Shown piece by piece: positions 44,419-57,332 of a stretch of DNA of 64,000 nt. The number at the start of each line of letters is the position of its first letter. Position 1 is the stretch's first letter. The notes beneath the pieces were generated by a model that saw only the letters and a program-made list of their open reading frames with translations, made no database searches and was not told the DNA's origin. The DNA comes from Labilithrix sp. (GTDB taxonomy: Bacteria; Myxococcota_A; Polyangia; Polyangiales; Polyangiaceae): positions 54,760 to 118,759 of the forward strand of contig JAHBWA010000008.1 in the NCBI GenBank assembly GCA_019637195.1, in the 5' to 3' direction. Position numbers and translations under genes: made by a program.

Positions 44419-45636
44419 TCACTGCGCGTACATCCGGATGTCGGTCGCGGCGGCCTGACACATGCGGAGCGCCTCGTCCCACTCGGGATGGCGCACGATC
44501 ACGTGGCCGTCGGACGTCTGCGTCTGCTTCCAGTCGCGGCGCTGCGTGCCCGGGCGGAGCAGCTTCTCCTCGACGACCCACGGACCGCAGGCCCGGAGCC
44601 AGTCGAGCAGCCCCTCGATGCGCGTGATGCGGCCGAAGCCCTGCGCGCGCTTGAAGACGATGCCGACGTTGTACTTGCGCGTCGCGTCCGCCTCGAAATG
44701 CCCCCAGCACGAGACGCGCGCCCACTCGCGGAAGAGATCGGCGTCGCACGTGTAGTTCATCTGGTCGACGAGGCCGGCGCCGCCCGGGCGGCACGCGATC
44801 TCCCCGAAGACGGCCTCGCCCTTCGGCGTCAGGTACCACTCCATGTGGGTGAAGCCGTCGCCCATCCCGAGCGCGTCGAGCGTGGCGCGTCCGAGCGCGA
44901 GCCCACCGGCGAGGCGCGGCTGCGACAGGTCGCGCACGCTGATGGCGATCGGGCTGATCCACTCCACCGTCCGCGCCTCGAGCGGCTTCGGGAGGTACTG
45001 CGAGACGTTCTCCATCACCGGCTCGCCGCCGACGCAGAGCGTGTCGTACGTGAGCTCCTCGCCCTCGATGTACTCCTCGCAGCTCGCCTGCGAGAGCCCG
45101 CCGAGCAGCGGCAGGACCTGCTCGAGCTCCGCGGGGCTCGTCACCTTGTAGGTGTCCGCGCAGCCGGCGCCGGCGATCGGCTTCAGGATCAGCGGGTAGC
45201 CGATCTCCTCGGCGGTCTCCCGCACCTCCTTCGCGCTGTGGACGCGGCGCGAGCGGGGCACGCGCAGGCCCGCCGCCTGGACGCGCTCCTTCATCAGCTG
45301 CTTGTCGCGGAACGCGCGCACCGTCTCGACCGACATGCCCCCGAGCCCCCAGCGCTCGCGGAGGCGCGCGGCGAGCATCACGAGCGGCTCCCAGTTCGTC
45401 AGCACGCGATCGACGTTCCCGCCGCGGAGCCAGCCGGAGACGCGATCCATCACGTCGACCTCGTCGAGGATGCGCGGGACGGCCAGGTAGTCGTGGAGGT
45501 ACGGCTTGACGCGATCGGGGAGCTGGTCGCGCGGCGTGTCACCGACGCCGTAGACCGCCGCGCCGACCTCCGCGAGGCCGCGCGCGAAGTTGAGCATCTC
45601 CGCGGGATACGCCGGGGACAGGAGGACGACACGCAT
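44419..45636 (-). CDS. ATP-grasp domain enzyme
   Basis: A 405-residue protein. The N-terminal 100 residues form a preATP-grasp Rossmann-like domain (MRVVLLSPAYPAEMLNFARGL). The ATP-grasp part (about 115-320) has DKQLMKERV, GYPLILKPIAGAGCADTYKV (nucleotide-binding Lys and Gly loop), ASCEEYIEGEELTYD, and GEIACRPGG near residue 270, where Glu and Arg would bind Mg-ATP. Such enzymes ligate a carboxylate to an amine or thiol. The substrate is unknown. It stands alone; the divergent neighbour is a short-chain dehydrogenase 106 bases away. Confidence 0.92.
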   Translation of the reverse strand: MRVVLLSPAYPAEMLNFARGLAEVGAAVYGVGDTPRDQLPDRVKPYLHDYLAVPRILDEVDVMDRVSGWLRGGNVDRVLTNWEPLVMLAARLRERWGLGGMSVETVRAFRDKQLMKERVQAAGLRVPRSRRVHSAKEVRETAEEIGYPLILKPIAGAGCADTYKVTSPAELEQVLPLLGGLSQASCEEYIEGEELTYDTLCVGGEPVMENVSQYLPKPLEARTVEWISPIAISVRDLSQPRLAGGLALGRATLDALGMGDGFTHMEWYLTPKGEAVFGEIACRPGGAGLVDQMNYTCDADLFREWARVSCWGHFEADATRKYNVGIVFKRAQGFGRITRIEGLLDWLRACGPWVVEEKLLRPGTQRRDWKQTQTSDGHVIVRHPEWDEALRMCQAAATDIRMYAQ

Positions 45637-45742
45637 GCAGCCCGATTTCTACCATGGGCGCCGCGCCCTGCCGAGGGGCGCCCCGTTCCGCGGAGACGAA
45701 GGCCGGCGGGCGCGGTACGCTGCTTCGAGTGAGGTGCTCGTC

Positions 45743-46477
45743 ATGGGCCGGCCGTTCGTAGGCAAGGTGGCGCTGGTGACGGGGGGAGGTCGCGGGATCG
45801 GAAGGAGCATCGCGCTCGCGCTCGCGGAGGCGGGCGCGCAGGTGGCCGTGAACTACCGGACCGACCAGCGCGAGGCGGAGGGCGTCGTCGACGCGATCGC
45901 CAAGCAGGGCGGCGAGGCGCTCGCGGTGCGCGCCGACGTCGCCGTCCCCGACGACGTCGCCGAGATGGTGGCCGCCGTGCGCCGTGAGCTCGGTCCGGTC
46001 GACGTCCTCGTCAACAACGCCGGCCTGGCGCGCCCGATGCCGCTCGAGTCGATCCACCTCGCGACCTGGGACGCGACCTTCGCGGTCAACCTGCGCGCTC
46101 CGTTCATCGTCACCTCCGCCGTGCTCCCGGAGATGCGCGCGCGCGGCTGGGGCCGCCTCCTCTACGTCTCGTCCACCGCCGCGCGCGTGGGCGGCGTCGT
46201 CGGCCCGCACTACGCGGCGTCGAAGGCCGGCCTCGAGGGGCTCGTCCACAGCTACGCGTCGCTGCTCGCTCGCGAGGGTATCACCGCGAACGCGATCGCG
46301 CCGGCGCTCATCGAGACCGAGATGATCGCCGGCAACGCGAGGGTCCAGCCCGACCGCATACCCGTCGGCCGCCTCGGGACGCCCGAGGAGGTCGCCCAGA
46401 TCGTCGTCGCGGTCGCCGCGAACCCGTACGTCACCGGACAGACGATCCAGGTCAACGGCGGCGTCTACATGACGTGA
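45743..46477 (+). CDS. short-chain dehydrogenase/reductase (FabG-like)
   Basis: A 244-residue classical SDR. It has the cofactor motif TGGGRGIG (residues 13-20), NNAG, the catalytic Ser in YVSSTAA (near 141), and YAASKAG with Tyr and Lys near 155 and 159. Substrate side: PALIETEMI. The pattern fits NADP(H)-dependent FabG-type 3-oxoacyl reductases, but the isolated position prevents a firm pathway call. The ATG at 45743 follows GAGGTG; longer frames upstream are not supported. The 3' gap to meaB, 224 bases, shows no gene. Confidence 0.93.
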   Translation: MGRPFVGKVALVTGGGRGIGRSIALALAEAGAQVAVNYRTDQREAEGVVDAIAKQGGEALAVRADVAVPDDVAEMVAAVRRELGPVDVLVNNAGLARPMPLESIHLATWDATFAVNLRAPFIVTSAVLPEMRARGWGRLLYVSSTAARVGGVVGPHYAASKAGLEGLVHSYASLLAREGITANAIAPALIETEMIAGNARVQPDRIPVGRLGTPEEVAQIVVAVAANPYVTGQTIQVNGGVYMT

Positions 46478-46701
46478 CGGCCCGAGGACGAGCGAGGGCC
46501 GACGCGGAGCCGGCCCGCCGCCCGCGCGGTCTGGCGGCAGGTCACGGGTCGCGGCGGATCCACACGAACGAACGACCAGGGAGGACGATCACCGGTCCGG
46601 TGAGCATGGCTTCATCGGGAGCGCGGTGAGCGACGGCGCGCAGCGCGAGCAAGCTCGGGACACCAGCCCACTCAGGGCTTGCGCCGCGCGGCGATTCATC
46701 G

Positions 46702-47720
46702 TCAATCGCTCCCGCGGATCGGCCGCGGCGGCGCGCTCGCGAAGGCGGCGAAGAGCTCGTCTGCGGCGAGCGGCGGCGTCGTCCGCCCGGCGAGGACGGC
46801 CGACTCGATCGACGCGAGCCGCTGCTCGACCTCGGGGTGCGTGCGGAACGCGCGGTCGAGCCGCTCGCCGATCAAGGACCACATCCACGAGCGCTGCTGC
46901 TCGGCTCGCGTCGCGGCAAGCTCACCCGAGGACTCGAGCGTGCGGCGGTGCTCCTCGATCACGTCCCAGAGGGCGTCGAGCCCCTCTCCCGAGAGTCCGG
47001 ACACGGCGAGCGCCCGGGGCTCCCAGCAAGGACGCCGTCGCGGCAGGTAGCGCAAGGCCGCGCGCAGATCGCCGAGCGCGGCTCGAACGCGCCCGGCGTT
47101 CTCGCCGTCGCACTTGTTGACGCCGATCACGTCGGCGAGCTCGAGGACGCCCTTCTTGATCCCCTGCAGCTCGTCGCCCGCGCCGGCGAGCGCCAGCACG
47201 AGGAAGAAGTCGACCATGTCCGCCACCGCGGTCTCACCTTGCCCGACGCCCACGGTCTCGACCAGCACCACGTCGAAGCCCGCCACTTCGCACAGAAGCA
47301 GGGTCTCGCGCGTCCGCCGCGCGATGCCGCCGGGAGAGAGGCCGCTCGGCGAGGGCCGGATGAACGCGGCGCGCTCGAGGGAGAGCCTCGCCATCCGTGT
47401 CTTGTCCCCGAGGATCGAGCCGCCCGAGACGGTGCTCGACGGATCGATCGCCAGCACCGCGACCTTCTTCCCACGCGCGATGAGGCGCATCCCCAGCTCG
47501 TCGACGAAGGTGCTCTTCCCAGCGCCGGGGACGCCGGTCACGCCGACGCGGCGCGAGCCGCCCGCGGCGGGGAGCACGCGCGTGAGCAGCGCCTGCGCGA
47601 GCGCGACGTCGACGTCGGCGCGGCTCTCGATCAGCGTGATCGCCTGCGCGAGCACGGCGCGATCGCACGCTCGGACGCCGCGCTCGTACTCGTCGAGCGA
47701 GAGCCGCGGGCGCTTCGACG

Positions 47721-47724
<4 letters not shown>
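46702..47724 (-). CDS. meaB: G-protein chaperone of methylmalonyl-CoA mutase
   Basis: A 340-residue P-loop GTPase of the MeaB/ArgK (human MMAA) family. Walker A is GVPGAGKS near residue 62, followed by [17 protein letters not shown], the family signature that includes the switch region. Further motifs are ETVGVGQGE and VNKCDGEN. MeaB protects methylmalonyl-CoA mutase and gates delivery of adenosylcobalamin. The ATG overlaps the stop of mutB (ATGA at 47721-47724), so mutase and chaperone are co-translated. It is the last gene of the minus-strand B12-enzyme train. Confidence 0.97.
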
Positions 47725-49900
<2,176 letters not shown>

Positions 49901-49904
<4 letters not shown>

Positions 49905-51628
49905 GACGCCTCCTCTTCCCCACCGACGAACACGGCGAGGAGCTCCTCGAGCACGGCGAGCGCATCGCACCCGACATGGACGAACCCGTCGACGCCGGCC
50001 TCGCGGAGCGACGCCTCGAGCGCGCCGGGTCGGCCCGCGACGAGCACCCGGCGCGCGCCTCCGGCCTTCAGCGCGCGCGCCTGCTCCGCCGCTTCGGCCG
50101 CGTAGCGCTCGTCGGCGCCGCACAGACACGCGACGACCGCGCGCTCCTCGGCGCCCCCCTCGCGGGCGCGGATGCCGCCGGCGGCGAGGAGTCCAGTCGC
50201 GAACCCGACGCGCGGCCGCGACTCCGCGAGCGGGCCCAGCGGCACGAGCAGCGCCTCGGGCGCCGGCGTCATCGCGTCGGCGCGGAGGCGCAGCCGCTCG
50301 AACGGCGCGGCGTCACGGCGGAGCGGGAGCCCGTCCGCGGCGCGCGCGCGCCCCCCGGATGGCGGAGCCGCGCGAGGTAGCGCCTCGTCGAGGTTCGCGA
50401 AGTCGGTGACGCCGAGCACGACGTGCCTCCGCTTCGCGATCCGCTCGAGCCGCCGGTGCCAGGCGGCGTCGAGCGTGGCGGCGAGACGCCCGGACTCGAG
50501 CGCTGCCACGACGCCGCCGTCCCGCTCGAGGGCCCGGAAGCGCTTCCATGCCTCTCGCGCGAGGGCGTCGGTGAGCGTCTCGAAGTAGTACGAGCCGCCC
50601 GCCGGATCGCTCACCCGGCCGAGCTGGCTCTCCTCGCGCAGCACGAGCCCGGTGTTCCGCGCGGTGCGCCGGCCGAGCGGCGACGGCGCGCCGAACGCCT
50701 GATCGAAGGCGTGCGGCGTGACGAGATCCGCGCCGCCCGTCACGGCGGAGAACACCTGCGTGGTGACGCGGAGCATGTTCACCCACGGATCGCGCGTCGA
50801 GAGCGCCGGCGACGAGCAGACGGCGTGCACGAGCGTTCTCCCGCCCCCCGAGAGGACGCTCGCGCCGCACGCGACGAGCACCTTCTCCCAGCACGAGCGG
50901 AGCGCGCGAAGCTTGCACAGCTCGACGAAGGTGTCGCGACCGACCGCGACCCGGAGGGCGATCGCCGCCCGAGCGTCGACCGGCCCGAGCCCCGCCGCGA
51001 GCAGCGCGTCGAGGTAGCGCGCCCCGGTCGAGAGCGCGAGCGCCAGCTCGTCGGCCGCGTCCGCGCCCGCGTCGTGGTAGGGGACCGTCGAGACGACCAC
51101 GGAGGCCGTCAGCCGATCGCGCATCGCGAGCGCGAGCCGCCCCAGCGCTTCGAGATCGCGGGAGAGCGACGCGGGCTCGGCGCCTCCCTCGGCGCGGCGG
51201 GCGATCGGGTCGACGCCGAGGATGACCAAGCGCGCGCCGGCCGGCGGGAGCGCCGCCGCGACCTGCTCGGCGACCTCTCCCGACGGGACGCCGGGCGCCT
51301 CGACGACGACAGACGTCTCCGCGAAGACCTCGCTCGCCAGCGAACCGGCGAGCGCCGCGTCGATCGGCACCCAGAGGGCGTCGGCGCCGTCCGCGACGTC
51401 CGCGCCGAGCTCGGCGCGCGAGCTTTCCGAGCCGTGGCGCATGCAGACGCGGAAGGGCGCGGCGCGCACGTGCCTCGCCGCGGGATCGGACGGCGGCGCC
51501 TCGGTGTACAGCGGCGCGATCGCGACGCCCTCGGTCACGCGATGGACGAGCGTGTCGAAGTCCTTGCCGGCGAGCTCCTTGTCGACGAGACGGCGCCAAT
51601 CGTCGAGCGTCACGGACGGAAGATGCAT
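49901..51628 (-). CDS. mutA: methylmalonyl-CoA mutase small subunit
   Basis: A 575-residue partner of MutB in the heterodimeric enzyme. The N-terminal barrel region is preserved, with [28 protein letters not shown] and [10 protein letters not shown]. The C-terminal B12-like domain has [13 protein letters not shown] where catalytic subunits have DxHxxG, so it does not bind cobalamin, as expected for the small subunit. The ATG at 51628 has an AGGAGG site nine bases upstream. It lies 16 bases downstream of icmF and overlaps mutB by four bases. Confidence 0.95.
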
Positions 51629-51644
51629 CGCGGGGCGCCTCCTC

Positions 51645-54600
51645 TCACATGTTCCGGCGGTACTGCCCACCGACGTGGTAGAGGGCGCTCGAGAGCTGGC
51701 CGAGGGTGCAGACCTTGCATGCCTCCATGAGCGCCACGAACACGTTCCCGCCGTCGAGCGCCGCGCGCTCGACGGCCGCGAGCGCGGCAGGCGCGGCCGC
51801 CACGTTGCGCTCCCAGAAGGCGTCCCGCGCGGCGATGGCGTAGTCCTTCTCCTCCTGCGTCGCGCGGATGACCTCGGGGGGCGAGACGGTGGGCGAGCCC
51901 TTCGGATCGAGGAACGTGTTGACGCCGACGATCGGCAAGGTCCCGTCGTGCTTGAGCGTCTCGTAGTAGAGCGACTCCTCCTGGATCTTCGAGCGCTGGT
52001 ACATCCGCTCCATCGCGCCGAGGACGCCGCCACGCTCCGAGATCGCACGGAACTCGGCGTGCACGGCCGCCTCGACGAGATCGGTGAGCTCCTCGACGAC
52101 GAAGGCACCCTGGGTCGGGTTCTCGTTCTTCGCCAGGCCGAACTCCTTGGTGATGACGAGCTGGATCGCGAGCGCGCGCCGTACGCTCTCCTCGGTCGGC
52201 GTCGTGATCGCCTCGTCGTAGGCGTTCGTGTGGAGCGAGTTGCAGTTGTCCTGCAGCGCGAGGAGCGCTTGCAGCGTCGTGCGGATGTCGTTGAACGCGA
52301 TCTCCTGGGCGTGGAGCGAGCGGCCCGACGTCTGGATGTGGTACTTGAGCTTCTGCGAGCGGTCGTTGCCGCCGTACTTGTCCCGGATCGTGCGCGACCA
52401 GATGCGCCGCGCGACGCGCCCGATCACGGTGTACTCGGGGTCCATGCCGTTCGAGAAGAAGAACGACAGGTTGGGCGCGAAGTCGTCGATGTGCATCCCG
52501 CGCGAGAGGTAGTACTCGACGAACGTGAACCCGTTCGCGAGCGTGAACGCGAGCTGCGAGATCGGGTTCGCCCCTGCCTCGGCGATGTGGTAGCCGGAGA
52601 TCGAGACCGAGTAGAAGTTTCGCACCTTCCGCTCGATGAAATACTGCTGGATGTCGCCCATGAGCCGGAGGGCGAACTCGGTCGAGAAGATGCAGGTGTT
52701 CTGCGCTTGATCCTCCTTGAGGATGTCGGCCTGCACGGTGCCGCGCACCGACGCGAGCGTCGCCGCCTGGATCTTCTCGTAGACCTCGCGCGGCAGGACC
52801 TCGTCGCCGGAGACACCGAGGAGCATGAGGCCGAGGCCGTCGTTGCCCTCCGGGAGCTCTCCCTGGTAGCGGGGCCGCGCGACGCCGCGGCGCGCGAAGA
52901 TCCCGTCGATCGCCCGCTCGACCTCGTCGACCTTGCCCTGGCTCCTGATCCACTTCTCGCAGCCTTGATCGACCGCGGCGTTGAGGAAGAACCCGAGGAG
53001 CATCGGCGCGGGGCCGTTGATCGTCATCGACACCGAGGTCGTCGGATCGGACAGATCGAACCCCGAGTAGAGCTTCTTCGCGTCGTCCACGCTGGCGATG
53101 GAGACGCCCGAGTTGCCGACCTTGCCGTAAATGTCCGGTCGGTGGTCCGGATCCTCGCCGTAGAGCGTGACCGAGTCGAACGCCGTCGAGAGTCGCTTCG
53201 CCGGGAGGCCGCGGGAGACGTAGTGGAAGCGACGGTTCGTCCGCTCGGGGCCGCCCTCGCCCGCGAACATGCGCGCCGGGTCCTCGTTCTCGCGCTTGAG
53301 CGGGAAGACGCCGGCGGTGAACGGGAACTGTCCGGGCGGCGCCTCGCGGAGCAGCCACGTCAGGACGTCGCCCCAGTCCTCGTACTTCGGCAGCGCGACC
53401 TTCGGCACGCGCAGGTGCGAGAGTGATTCGGTGAAGAGGTCGAGCTCGATGACCTTGTCGCGCACCTGGAACTGGTACTTCGCCGCCGCGTAGCGCCGTT
53501 TGGTCGCGGGCCACTCGTCGAGGAGGGCCTTGCACTCGGGCGCGAGCCGCGCCTCGAGGTCGCTGTAGAGCTCGACCAGCTCGCCGAGGAACGCAGGCTC
53601 TCCCTCGATGCGCTGCGTGACTTGCACGACGTCGGACGGGCCTGTCGGCTCCACGATCTCCAGGCGCTTCTTCCCGACGTTGGCGCGCAGCGCCTGGATG
53701 CTCCCGTGGAGCTGGTACATCCGCCGAGCGATCTGCGCCTGCGAGCGGACGAAGGCGTCATAGGCCTCGCACGTCTCGACGATCTCCGCGAGGTAGCGGG
53801 TCCGCTCCGGAGGGATGATCCAGCGCTTCTCGCTCATGCCGGGCGTGATCTCCGTTCGCGACTCGAGCTGCGCGCCGGTCTTCCTCGCGACGACCCGCAT
53901 CAGCGCCTCGTAGAGCCGGTTCATCCCCGGGTCGTTGAACTGCGAGGCGATCGTCCCGTAGACGGGGACGTCGTCGTCCGCGAGCGCGAACGCGAGGTGG
54001 TTGCGCTTCCACTGCTTCCGGACGTCGCGGAGCGCGTCGAGCGACCCGCGCTTGTCGAACTTGTTGATCGCGATGACGTCGGCGAAGTCGAGCATGTCGA
54101 TCTTCTCGAGCTGCGTCGCCGCGCCGTACTCGGCGGTCATCAGGTAGAGCGAGACGTCGGCGTGCTCGGTGATCTCGGTGTCGGACTGACCGATGCCCGA
54201 CGTCTCGACGACGATGAGGTCGAAGCCGGCCGCGCGGCACACCTCGATCGACTCCCCGACGTGCTTCGAGAGCGCGAGGTTCGACTGGCGCGTCGCGAGC
54301 GAACGCATGTACACGCGCGGGTCGTCGATCGCGTTCATCCGAATGCGGTCGCCGAGGAGCGCTCCCCCCGACTTGCGCTTCGACGGGTCCACCGAGAGCA
54401 CCGCGATCGTCTTGTCGGCGCTGTCGGCGAGGAAGCGCCGCACGAGCTCGTCGACGAGGCTCGACTTGCCCGATCCACCGGTGCCGGTGATGCCGAGCAC
54501 GGGCGGACGCCTCTCCGGCCGAGGACGCGCCGCCAGCGCCGCGCGGAGCCGATCGCCGGCGTCGGGGAAGTTCTCGGCGATCGTGATGAGCGCGCCGATC

Positions 54601-55094
54601 GTCGCCGGAGCGCGCTCCGAGAGCCGGGCCAGGTGCGGCTCGATCTCGGGGGAGCGCTTCTCGAAGTCACAGCGCCGGACGAGATCGTCGATCATCCCTT
54701 GGAGGCCCATCGCCCGCCCGTCGTCCGGCGAGTAGATCCGCTCGACCCCGTACGCGTGGAGCTCCTCGATCTCCGAGGGGAGGATGGTCCCGCCGCCGCC
54801 GCCGAAGACGCGGATCCGCGCGTCCGCGTCGCGGAGGAGGTCGATCATGTACTTGAAGTACTCGACGTGGCCGCCTTGGTACGACGTGATGGCGATGCCG
54901 TGCGCGTCCTCCTGGATCGCGCAGCGCACGATCTCGGCGACGGAGCGGTTGTGCCCGAGGTGGATGACCTCGACCCCAGAGGCCTGCATCAACCGCCGCA
55001 TGACGTTGATCGCCGCGTCGTGACCGTCGAAGAGCGAGGCCGCGCTGACGACGCGGACGTGGTGGCGAGGCCTGTACGGCGTCGGGGCGTTCAT
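51645..55094 (-). CDS. icmF: fused isobutyryl-CoA mutase with its own G-protein
   Basis: IcmF interconverts isobutyryl-CoA and n-butyryl-CoA with adenosylcobalamin, and some forms act on longer branched acyl-CoAs. The 1149-residue protein shows the typical fusion. A B12-binding domain covers residues 12-150 ([11 protein letters not shown] with the cobalt-ligand His near 25, then [12 protein letters not shown]). A MeaB-like GTPase spans about 195-420 (Walker [10 protein letters not shown] at 204-212, [37 protein letters not shown]). A linker follows, then the acyl-CoA mutase barrel to the end ([24 protein letters not shown]). The ATG has a GAGGA site eight bases upstream. It sits 12 bases after the VOC gene and 16 bases before mutA. 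Confidence 0.98.
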   Translation of the reverse strand: MNAPTPYRPRHHVRVVSAASLFDGHDAAINVMRRLMQASGVEVIHLGHNRSVAEIVRCAIQEDAHGIAITSYQGGHVEYFKYMIDLLRDADARIRVFGGGGGTILPSEIEELHAYGVERIYSPDDGRAMGLQGMIDDLVRRCDFEKRSPEIEPHLARLSERAPATIGALITIAENFPDAGDRLRAALAARPRPERRPPVLGITGTGGSGKSSLVDELVRRFLADSADKTIAVLSVDPSKRKSGGALLGDRIRMNAIDDPRVYMRSLATRQSNLALSKHVGESIEVCRAAGFDLIVVETSGIGQSDTEITEHADVSLYLMTAEYGAATQLEKIDMLDFADVIAINKFDKRGSLDALRDVRKQWKRNHLAFALADDDVPVYGTIASQFNDPGMNRLYEALMRVVARKTGAQLESRTEITPGMSEKRWIIPPERTRYLAEIVETCEAYDAFVRSQAQIARRMYQLHGSIQALRANVGKKRLEIVEPTGPSDVVQVTQRIEGEPAFLGELVELYSDLEARLAPECKALLDEWPATKRRYAAAKYQFQVRDKVIELDLFTESLSHLRVPKVALPKYEDWGDVLTWLLREAPPGQFPFTAGVFPLKRENEDPARMFAGEGGPERTNRRFHYVSRGLPAKRLSTAFDSVTLYGEDPDHRPDIYGKVGNSGVSIASVDDAKKLYSGFDLSDPTTSVSMTINGPAPMLLGFFLNAAVDQGCEKWIRSQGKVDEVERAIDGIFARRGVARPRYQGELPEGNDGLGLMLLGVSGDEVLPREVYEKIQAATLASVRGTVQADILKEDQAQNTCIFSTEFALRLMGDIQQYFIERKVRNFYSVSISGYHIAEAGANPISQLAFTLANGFTFVEYYLSRGMHIDDFAPNLSFFFSNGMDPEYTVIGRVARRIWSRTIRDKYGGNDRSQKLKYHIQTSGRSLHAQEIAFNDIRTTLQALLALQDNCNSLHTNAYDEAITTPTEESVRRALAIQLVITKEFGLAKNENPTQGAFVVEELTDLVEAAVHAEFRAISERGGVLGAMERMYQRSKIQEESLYYETLKHDGTLPIVGVNTFLDPKGSPTVSPPEVIRATQEEKDYAIAARDAFWERNVAAAPAALAAVERAALDGGNVFVALMEACKVCTLGQLSSALYHVGGQYRRNM

Positions 55095-55106
55095 GATGGC
55101 GAATCC

Positions 55107-55568
55107 TCAGTTGCTCTTCTGCCCGACGAGCCGCGTCGAGCGTCGGAGGAGCTCGTCGGGAGAGACCTCCTCGATCACGGTGTGGATCGTCCACTGGTTG
55201 CCCGCCGGATCCTCGATCCGCGCGGTGCGGTGTCCGTAGAACTGGTCCGCCGGCGCCTGGATCGATCGCGCCCCCTCGGCCAGCGCGCGAGCGTAGGTCG
55301 TGTCGACGTCGTCCGCGTAGATCCCGAGCGAGCAAGGCATGGGACCGGCGCCGGGCCGCGCAGCCATGATCATCACGAGCGAATCGTCGATCGTGACCTC
55401 TGCCTGGATGACGCGGCCGTCCGGCAACGCCATCCTCCGCACCTCGACGGCGTCGAAGGTCCGCACGAGGAACGTCACCAGGTGCGGGACCCCCGAGACG
55501 ATGAGCGCGGGGTTGACCGTGTGGTGGTGGTCGGGGCGACGGCCTCGTCGGAGCGGCTTCGGTTGCAT
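55107..55568 (-). CDS. VOC-superfamily (glyoxalase-like, PhnB-type) protein
   Basis: A 153-residue protein with two beta-alpha-beta-beta-beta units typical of vicinal-oxygen-chelate folds: NPALIVSGVPHLVTFLVRTF, LGIYADDVDTTYARALAEGA, and the C-terminal R-I-E-D-P-A-G-N-Q-W. The ATG at 55568 has a GAAGGAAG site; the longer frame to 55610 is less likely. Position between a thioesterase and icmF suggests acyl-CoA metabolism. It resembles PhnB-like proteins more than methylmalonyl-CoA epimerase, whose metal ligands I do not see clearly. The function is unknown. Confidence 0.88.
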   Translation of the reverse strand: MQPKPLRRGRRPDHHHTVNPALIVSGVPHLVTFLVRTFDAVEVRRMALPDGRVIQAEVTIDDSLVMIMAARPGAGPMPCSLGIYADDVDTTYARALAEGARSIQAPADQFYGHRTARIEDPAGNQWTIHTVIEEVSPDELLRRSTRLVGQKSN

Positions 55569-55621
55569 CGAGACTTCCTTCGTTCTCCTCGGATCGGCGC
55601 CGGCCCCCACGCTCCCCGACG

Positions 55622-55921
55622 TCAGCCGACGCCGACGTCACCCGCGGCGGCGATCCTGGCGACGAGCTCGACGGGCCGGCCCTGGCGGACCGGGACGTGG
55701 AGGTCGACGCGCTCGCTGCTCGCGGTGACCACCGCGCGCCGCGCGTAGCGCGACGCGACGACGAACGCCGCCTTGTCCATCGGCGCGAGGGCCTGACCCC
55801 CGAACAGCGTCCCGCAGTGGTTCGGCTGCTCGGGGAAGACCATCTCGATGGTCCGCGCCTCGGCGATCCGGCCGGCCTCGAGCTTCTCGGGCGGCCGCGC
55901 CGCGTCGCACGGGCGGCTCAC
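55622..55921 (-). CDS. shortened hot-dog acyl-CoA thioesterase
   Basis: A 99-residue protein matching the first two-thirds of YciA/BFIT-type acyl-CoA thioesterases: MVFPEQPNHCGTLFGG, MDKAAFVVASRYARR, VVTASSERVDLHVPVRQG. The Asn-His and the Asp in the central helix, important for thioester hydrolysis, are present. Usual members have about 130 or more residues. Here the frame stops at GDVGVG, so the last strands of the hot-dog fold are missing. It may be a truncated remnant or a minimal form. The start overlaps the lipoprotein stop by four bases (ATGA) and it lies 53 bases upstream of the VOC gene. Confidence 0.8.
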   Translation of the reverse strand: MSRPCDAARPPEKLEAGRIAEARTIEMVFPEQPNHCGTLFGGQALAPMDKAAFVVASRYARRAVVTASSERVDLHVPVRQGRPVELVARIAAAGDVGVG

Positions 55922-57201
55922 GGCTTCCGGCGGAGCTCCAGGTAGAAGCCGTCGCTCGCGGTCGTCACCGCGAGCCAGAGGTCACCCTCTGGATCGGTGA
56001 AGACCGAGAGCCCCGTGACGTCGTTCGCCCGCGTGATCGCCGCCGCGATCACCGACGCGCCCTTCGCGACCTTGCCGCTCTGCTCGACGTAGGACGCGGC
56101 GTAGAGGTTCGCGTCCGGAGAGAAGCCGAGCCCGAGCACCCAACCCGCGGCGTCCGCGGCGGGCGCGACCGCGGCGAGCGACGCCGTACCGCCCGAGTCG
56201 ACCGCCGCGAGGCTCGTGCCGTCGGGCGCGACCGCGGCGAGGACCTGGGCCTTCGCGAGCCCGTACACCTCGTCGGAGGTCGCGCCGCCCGAGAGCGACG
56301 CGCCGACGAACGCGTTACCGTGCGTGTCGACCGCGACGGGGCCGGACGATCCCGCCCAGCCGAAGAGCTTCCTCGGCGCGGGACACGGCGCCGGCGCGAC
56401 GAGGGCGCCGCCGCAGACGTCCGCGGCGTACAGCCCGTTGTCGTTCGTCGCCGAGGCCGAGGCCGCGAGCGGCGACAGCCCGGTGTAGACGATGACCTGT
56501 CGCGCGCCGTCGGCGACGCCGACGCCCGAGTAGATGCCGTTGACGTTCGCGCGGCTCGTCACGGCGCCGTACGTCGCGTCGTAGAGGAGGGCCTCGCCGG
56601 GGAACGCCGCGCCCGCGCCCGTGTACGAGAGGAGCGCCGACGGGCCGAACGGGAGATCGACCATGCCGTCCGGCCCGTAGAAGAAGGTCCCCGGCAGACC
56701 GCTGGCGGCGGTGAACGGCTGCTCCTTGCGCGTGGCCGGACCGGTGGGCGCGCCGGCCGGCACGCTCCAGTGCACGACCGCGGGCGTGGCGCCGGCGCCG
56801 TACACGCCGGTCGTCACCATCGGGCCGCCGTGGCGTCCCCAGCGGCTCCCGCTGATCTCCGCGTCCGCCTCGTGGCGCTGCGTCACGCCGAAGGGGAAGC
56901 TCGCGTCGATCGTCACGAGATCGGCGTAGGTCGACGGATCGAGGAAGACGGGCGGCGGCCGATCCGCGTCCGCTCCAGCGTCCGACGTGTCGGTGCGCCC
57001 GCCGTCGTCGGGCGGCTCGGCGCCGGCGTCGGGCGTCTGGGTGCCAGCGTCTTCCGCGGGGGTGACCTCGTCGCTCGAGCTGCAGGCGGCGACGCCGAGC
57101 AGCGCCGTGACGGCGACCCCGGGCAGCCACCGCAGCCACAGCCGCGTGACGGGTCGTGCTTGAGCTTCTTCGTTGCGGGCGAGCTTGATCGAATCGAACA
57201 T
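55918..57201 (-). CDS. propeller-like lipoprotein behind a cobalamin riboswitch
   Basis: A 427-residue lipoprotein. The ATG at 57201 has a GGAGG site six bases upstream. A hydrophobic signal (about 20-38) ends in GVAACSSSD, then an Asp/Pro/Thr linker to about 80. The folded part has repeated beta segments such as GPVAVDTHGNAFVGAS, LGLGFSPDANLYAAS and GLSVFTDPEGDLWLA, typical of NHL or SMP-30-like propeller blades. No enzyme motif is visible. It is the first gene after the riboswitch, 132 bases downstream. The position suggests a cobalamin-uptake or binding role, comparable in concept to the BtuG surface propeller lipoprotein of Bacteroides. This is inference; I see no sequence match to BtuG. 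Confidence 0.85.
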   Translation of the reverse strand: MFDSIKLARNEEAQARPVTRLWLRWLPGVAVTALLGVAACSSSDEVTPAEDAGTQTPDAGAEPPDDGGRTDTSDAGADADRPPPVFLDPSTYADLVTIDASFPFGVTQRHEADAEISGSRWGRHGGPMVTTGVYGAGATPAVVHWSVPAGAPTGPATRKEQPFTAASGLPGTFFYGPDGMVDLPFGPSALLSYTGAGAAFPGEALLYDATYGAVTSRANVNGIYSGVGVADGARQVIVYTGLSPLAASASATNDNGLYAADVCGGALVAPAPCPAPRKLFGWAGSSGPVAVDTHGNAFVGASLSGGATSDEVYGLAKAQVLAAVAPDGTSLAAVDSGGTASLAAVAPAADAAGWVLGLGFSPDANLYAASYVEQSGKVAKGASVIAAAITRANDVTGLSVFTDPEGDLWLAVTTASDGFYLELRRKP

Positions 57202-57332
57202 CGTGTCCTCCGGTCTCCGTGACGCGTGACGCATTCAGCGAGGACCGGTGGACGTAGGCGACTACGCCAGCTCGGACCCACGCACCTCCCTCGAGGCTTC
57301 CAGGTCGACCGATCGTGGATTTGTCCCGCGAT

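Noticed and set aside
55107..55568. Methylmalonyl-CoA epimerase for the VOC gene beside icmF and mutAB
   Set aside because: The sequence looks PhnB-like, and I could not identify the epimerase metal ligands. Context alone is not enough.
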